This document shows positions 5,288 to 5,900 of a DNA stretch of 5,900 nucleotides, one piece after another. This stretch comes from an uncultured Acidobacteriota bacterium. GTDB taxonomy: Bacteria; Acidobacteriota; JAAYUB01. The notes under the pieces are model-generated. The model was not told the DNA's origin, made no database searches, and was given only the letters and a program-made list of their open reading frames with translations. Made by a program: the position numbers and the translations under genes. Numbering within the stretch: the stretch's first letter is position 1; every line of letters starts with the position of its first letter. Where the stretch lies: positions 1 through 5,900 of the forward strand of contig CALAMB010000020.1 in the NCBI GenBank assembly GCA_937925645.1, given 5' to 3'.

Positions 5288-5900
5288 TTAATGATGCAGG
5301 TATTTTTCGATGTACTGGTAGTCGGGCGTGAGCCGGCCGTTGTGGACGATGACCGCGCGCTTCAGCGGCAGCGGCAGGTCCAGCGTTTCGAAGGGGTGGC
5401 TGAAGTCAGCGGCCATGACCGCGGGGATGAACGGGCTCAGGACGCCGCTGAAGTAGTTGGACGCCTCCAGCGGCAGTTCGGAGGGGAGGATGTCCACGAT
5501 GAGCACGGCGATCCCGTCGCCGCTGTCGCCGAGCTGGTGGGTGTCCCGGATCGGGTCGTAGACCAGGAACGGCTTGTCGGGGCCGTGCGCCTCGAAGGTG
5601 AATTCGATGCTGCCGCCGATATCACAGGTGATGTCGCCCACCACGCGCAGCTTGTGGCTCCCCTCGCGCCAGAGGCGGCCGGCTTCAGCCCGGGTGAAGA
5701 GGCGGGGGTAGCGGTCGTCCCAGTAGATGCAGTTGATCAGGATATCCATCAGCGGCAGGAACCGCTCAAAGTCGGAGCGGTATTTTTCCGGGTGCCGGTA
5801 GTAATCCTGCAGCTCGAACGCGCCGTCGGCCGCGGCCGGCCGGATCATGTCCGCCTCGGTGAACACCACCTTGTAGACGGTGTCGGCCGCGGCGTCGAGA
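5288..5900 (-). CDS. Lysine-ketoglutarate reductase (saccharopine dehydrogenase, L-lysine-forming), C-terminal part; start beyond right edge
   Basis: 203 C-terminal residues are visible, ending at TAA 5290-5288; the frame is open through the right edge, and the GTG near 5869 is only an internal Val. The sequence resembles the C-terminal half of the LKR domain of AASS: VYKVVFTEADMIRP, then DYYRHPEKYRSDFERFLP, LINCIYWDDRYPRLFT, LRVVGDITCDIGGSIEFT, ILPSELPLEASNYFSGVLSP and a closing AVIVHNGRLTPDYQYIEKYL. These correspond to the AASS segments around INGIYW, ICDISADTGGSIEF, LPAQLPIEATECFGDMLYP and GTLPDKYKYIQ. LKR condenses lysine with 2-oxoglutarate and reduces the adduct to saccharopine (EC 1.5.1.8). 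In animals and plants LKR and SDH are one polypeptide; here the protein stops where the AASS linker would begin and SDH follows as its own gene. The missing N-terminal portion is probably of similar size and lies to the right. Confidence 0.9.
   Translation of the reverse strand, partial: LDAAADTVYKVVFTEADMIRPAAADGAFELQDYYRHPEKYRSDFERFLPLMDILINCIYWDDRYPRLFTRAEAGRLWREGSHKLRVVGDITCDIGGSIEFTFEAHGPDKPFLVYDPIRDTHQLGDSGDGIAVLIVDILPSELPLEASNYFSGVLSPFIPAVMAADFSHPFETLDLPLPLKRAVIVHNGRLTPDYQYIEKYLHH

Noticed and set aside
1..5900. CRISPR arrays, tRNA/rRNA genes, insertion sequences or phage genes
   Set aside because: None was seen. The only regular repetition is the in-frame TYKG motif, which is protein-coding and lacks conserved repeat units of CRISPR type.

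Overview
The window is GC-rich bacterial DNA. All four genes that can be supported lie on the minus strand, so transcription runs from high to low coordinates. An Oar-type TonB-dependent receptor with an N-terminal carboxypeptidase-regulatory-like domain points to a Gram-negative, outer-membrane-bearing bacterium. Such receptors are abundant in Acidobacteriota and related phyla, and Acidobacteriota is the best guess. This is an inference from gene style and not proof; Gemmatimonadota, Myxococcota or Bacteroidota relatives are not excluded.

Layout from right to left (5' to 3' of the transcripts). The right edge to 5288 holds the C-terminal half of a lysine-ketoglutarate reductase (saccharopine-forming). 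After a 22-nt gap, 5265-3949 encodes a complete Lys9/AASS-type saccharopine dehydrogenase (glutamate-forming). Together they make a two-gene saccharopine-pathway operon, the split form of the bifunctional animal and plant enzyme. The operon is closed by a textbook Rho-independent terminator at 3924-3890. A leader of about 120 nt with two inverted repeats precedes 3767-2925, a 280-residue exported beta-strand-repeat protein (DUF4097-like) built on a recurring T-Y-K-G motif. A 375-nt, comparatively AT-rich intergenic region follows. It contains a good sigma-70-like promoter (TTGAAA, 17 nt, TAGAAT) whose -35 element lies inside a 17-bp palindrome. The receptor gene occupies 2549 to the left edge; 849 residues are visible and the C-terminal end of the barrel is cut off.

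The two right-hand genes act together in lysine catabolism (lysine + 2-oxoglutarate to saccharopine, then to aminoadipate semialdehyde + glutamate), or less likely in synthesis. The receptor and the repeat protein are both exported, but no shared pathway is shown by the sequence. No RNA gene, mobile element, CRISPR array or tRNA was recognised. The points most worth a second look are the palindrome-over-promoter upstream of the receptor and the regular TYKG ladder protein.
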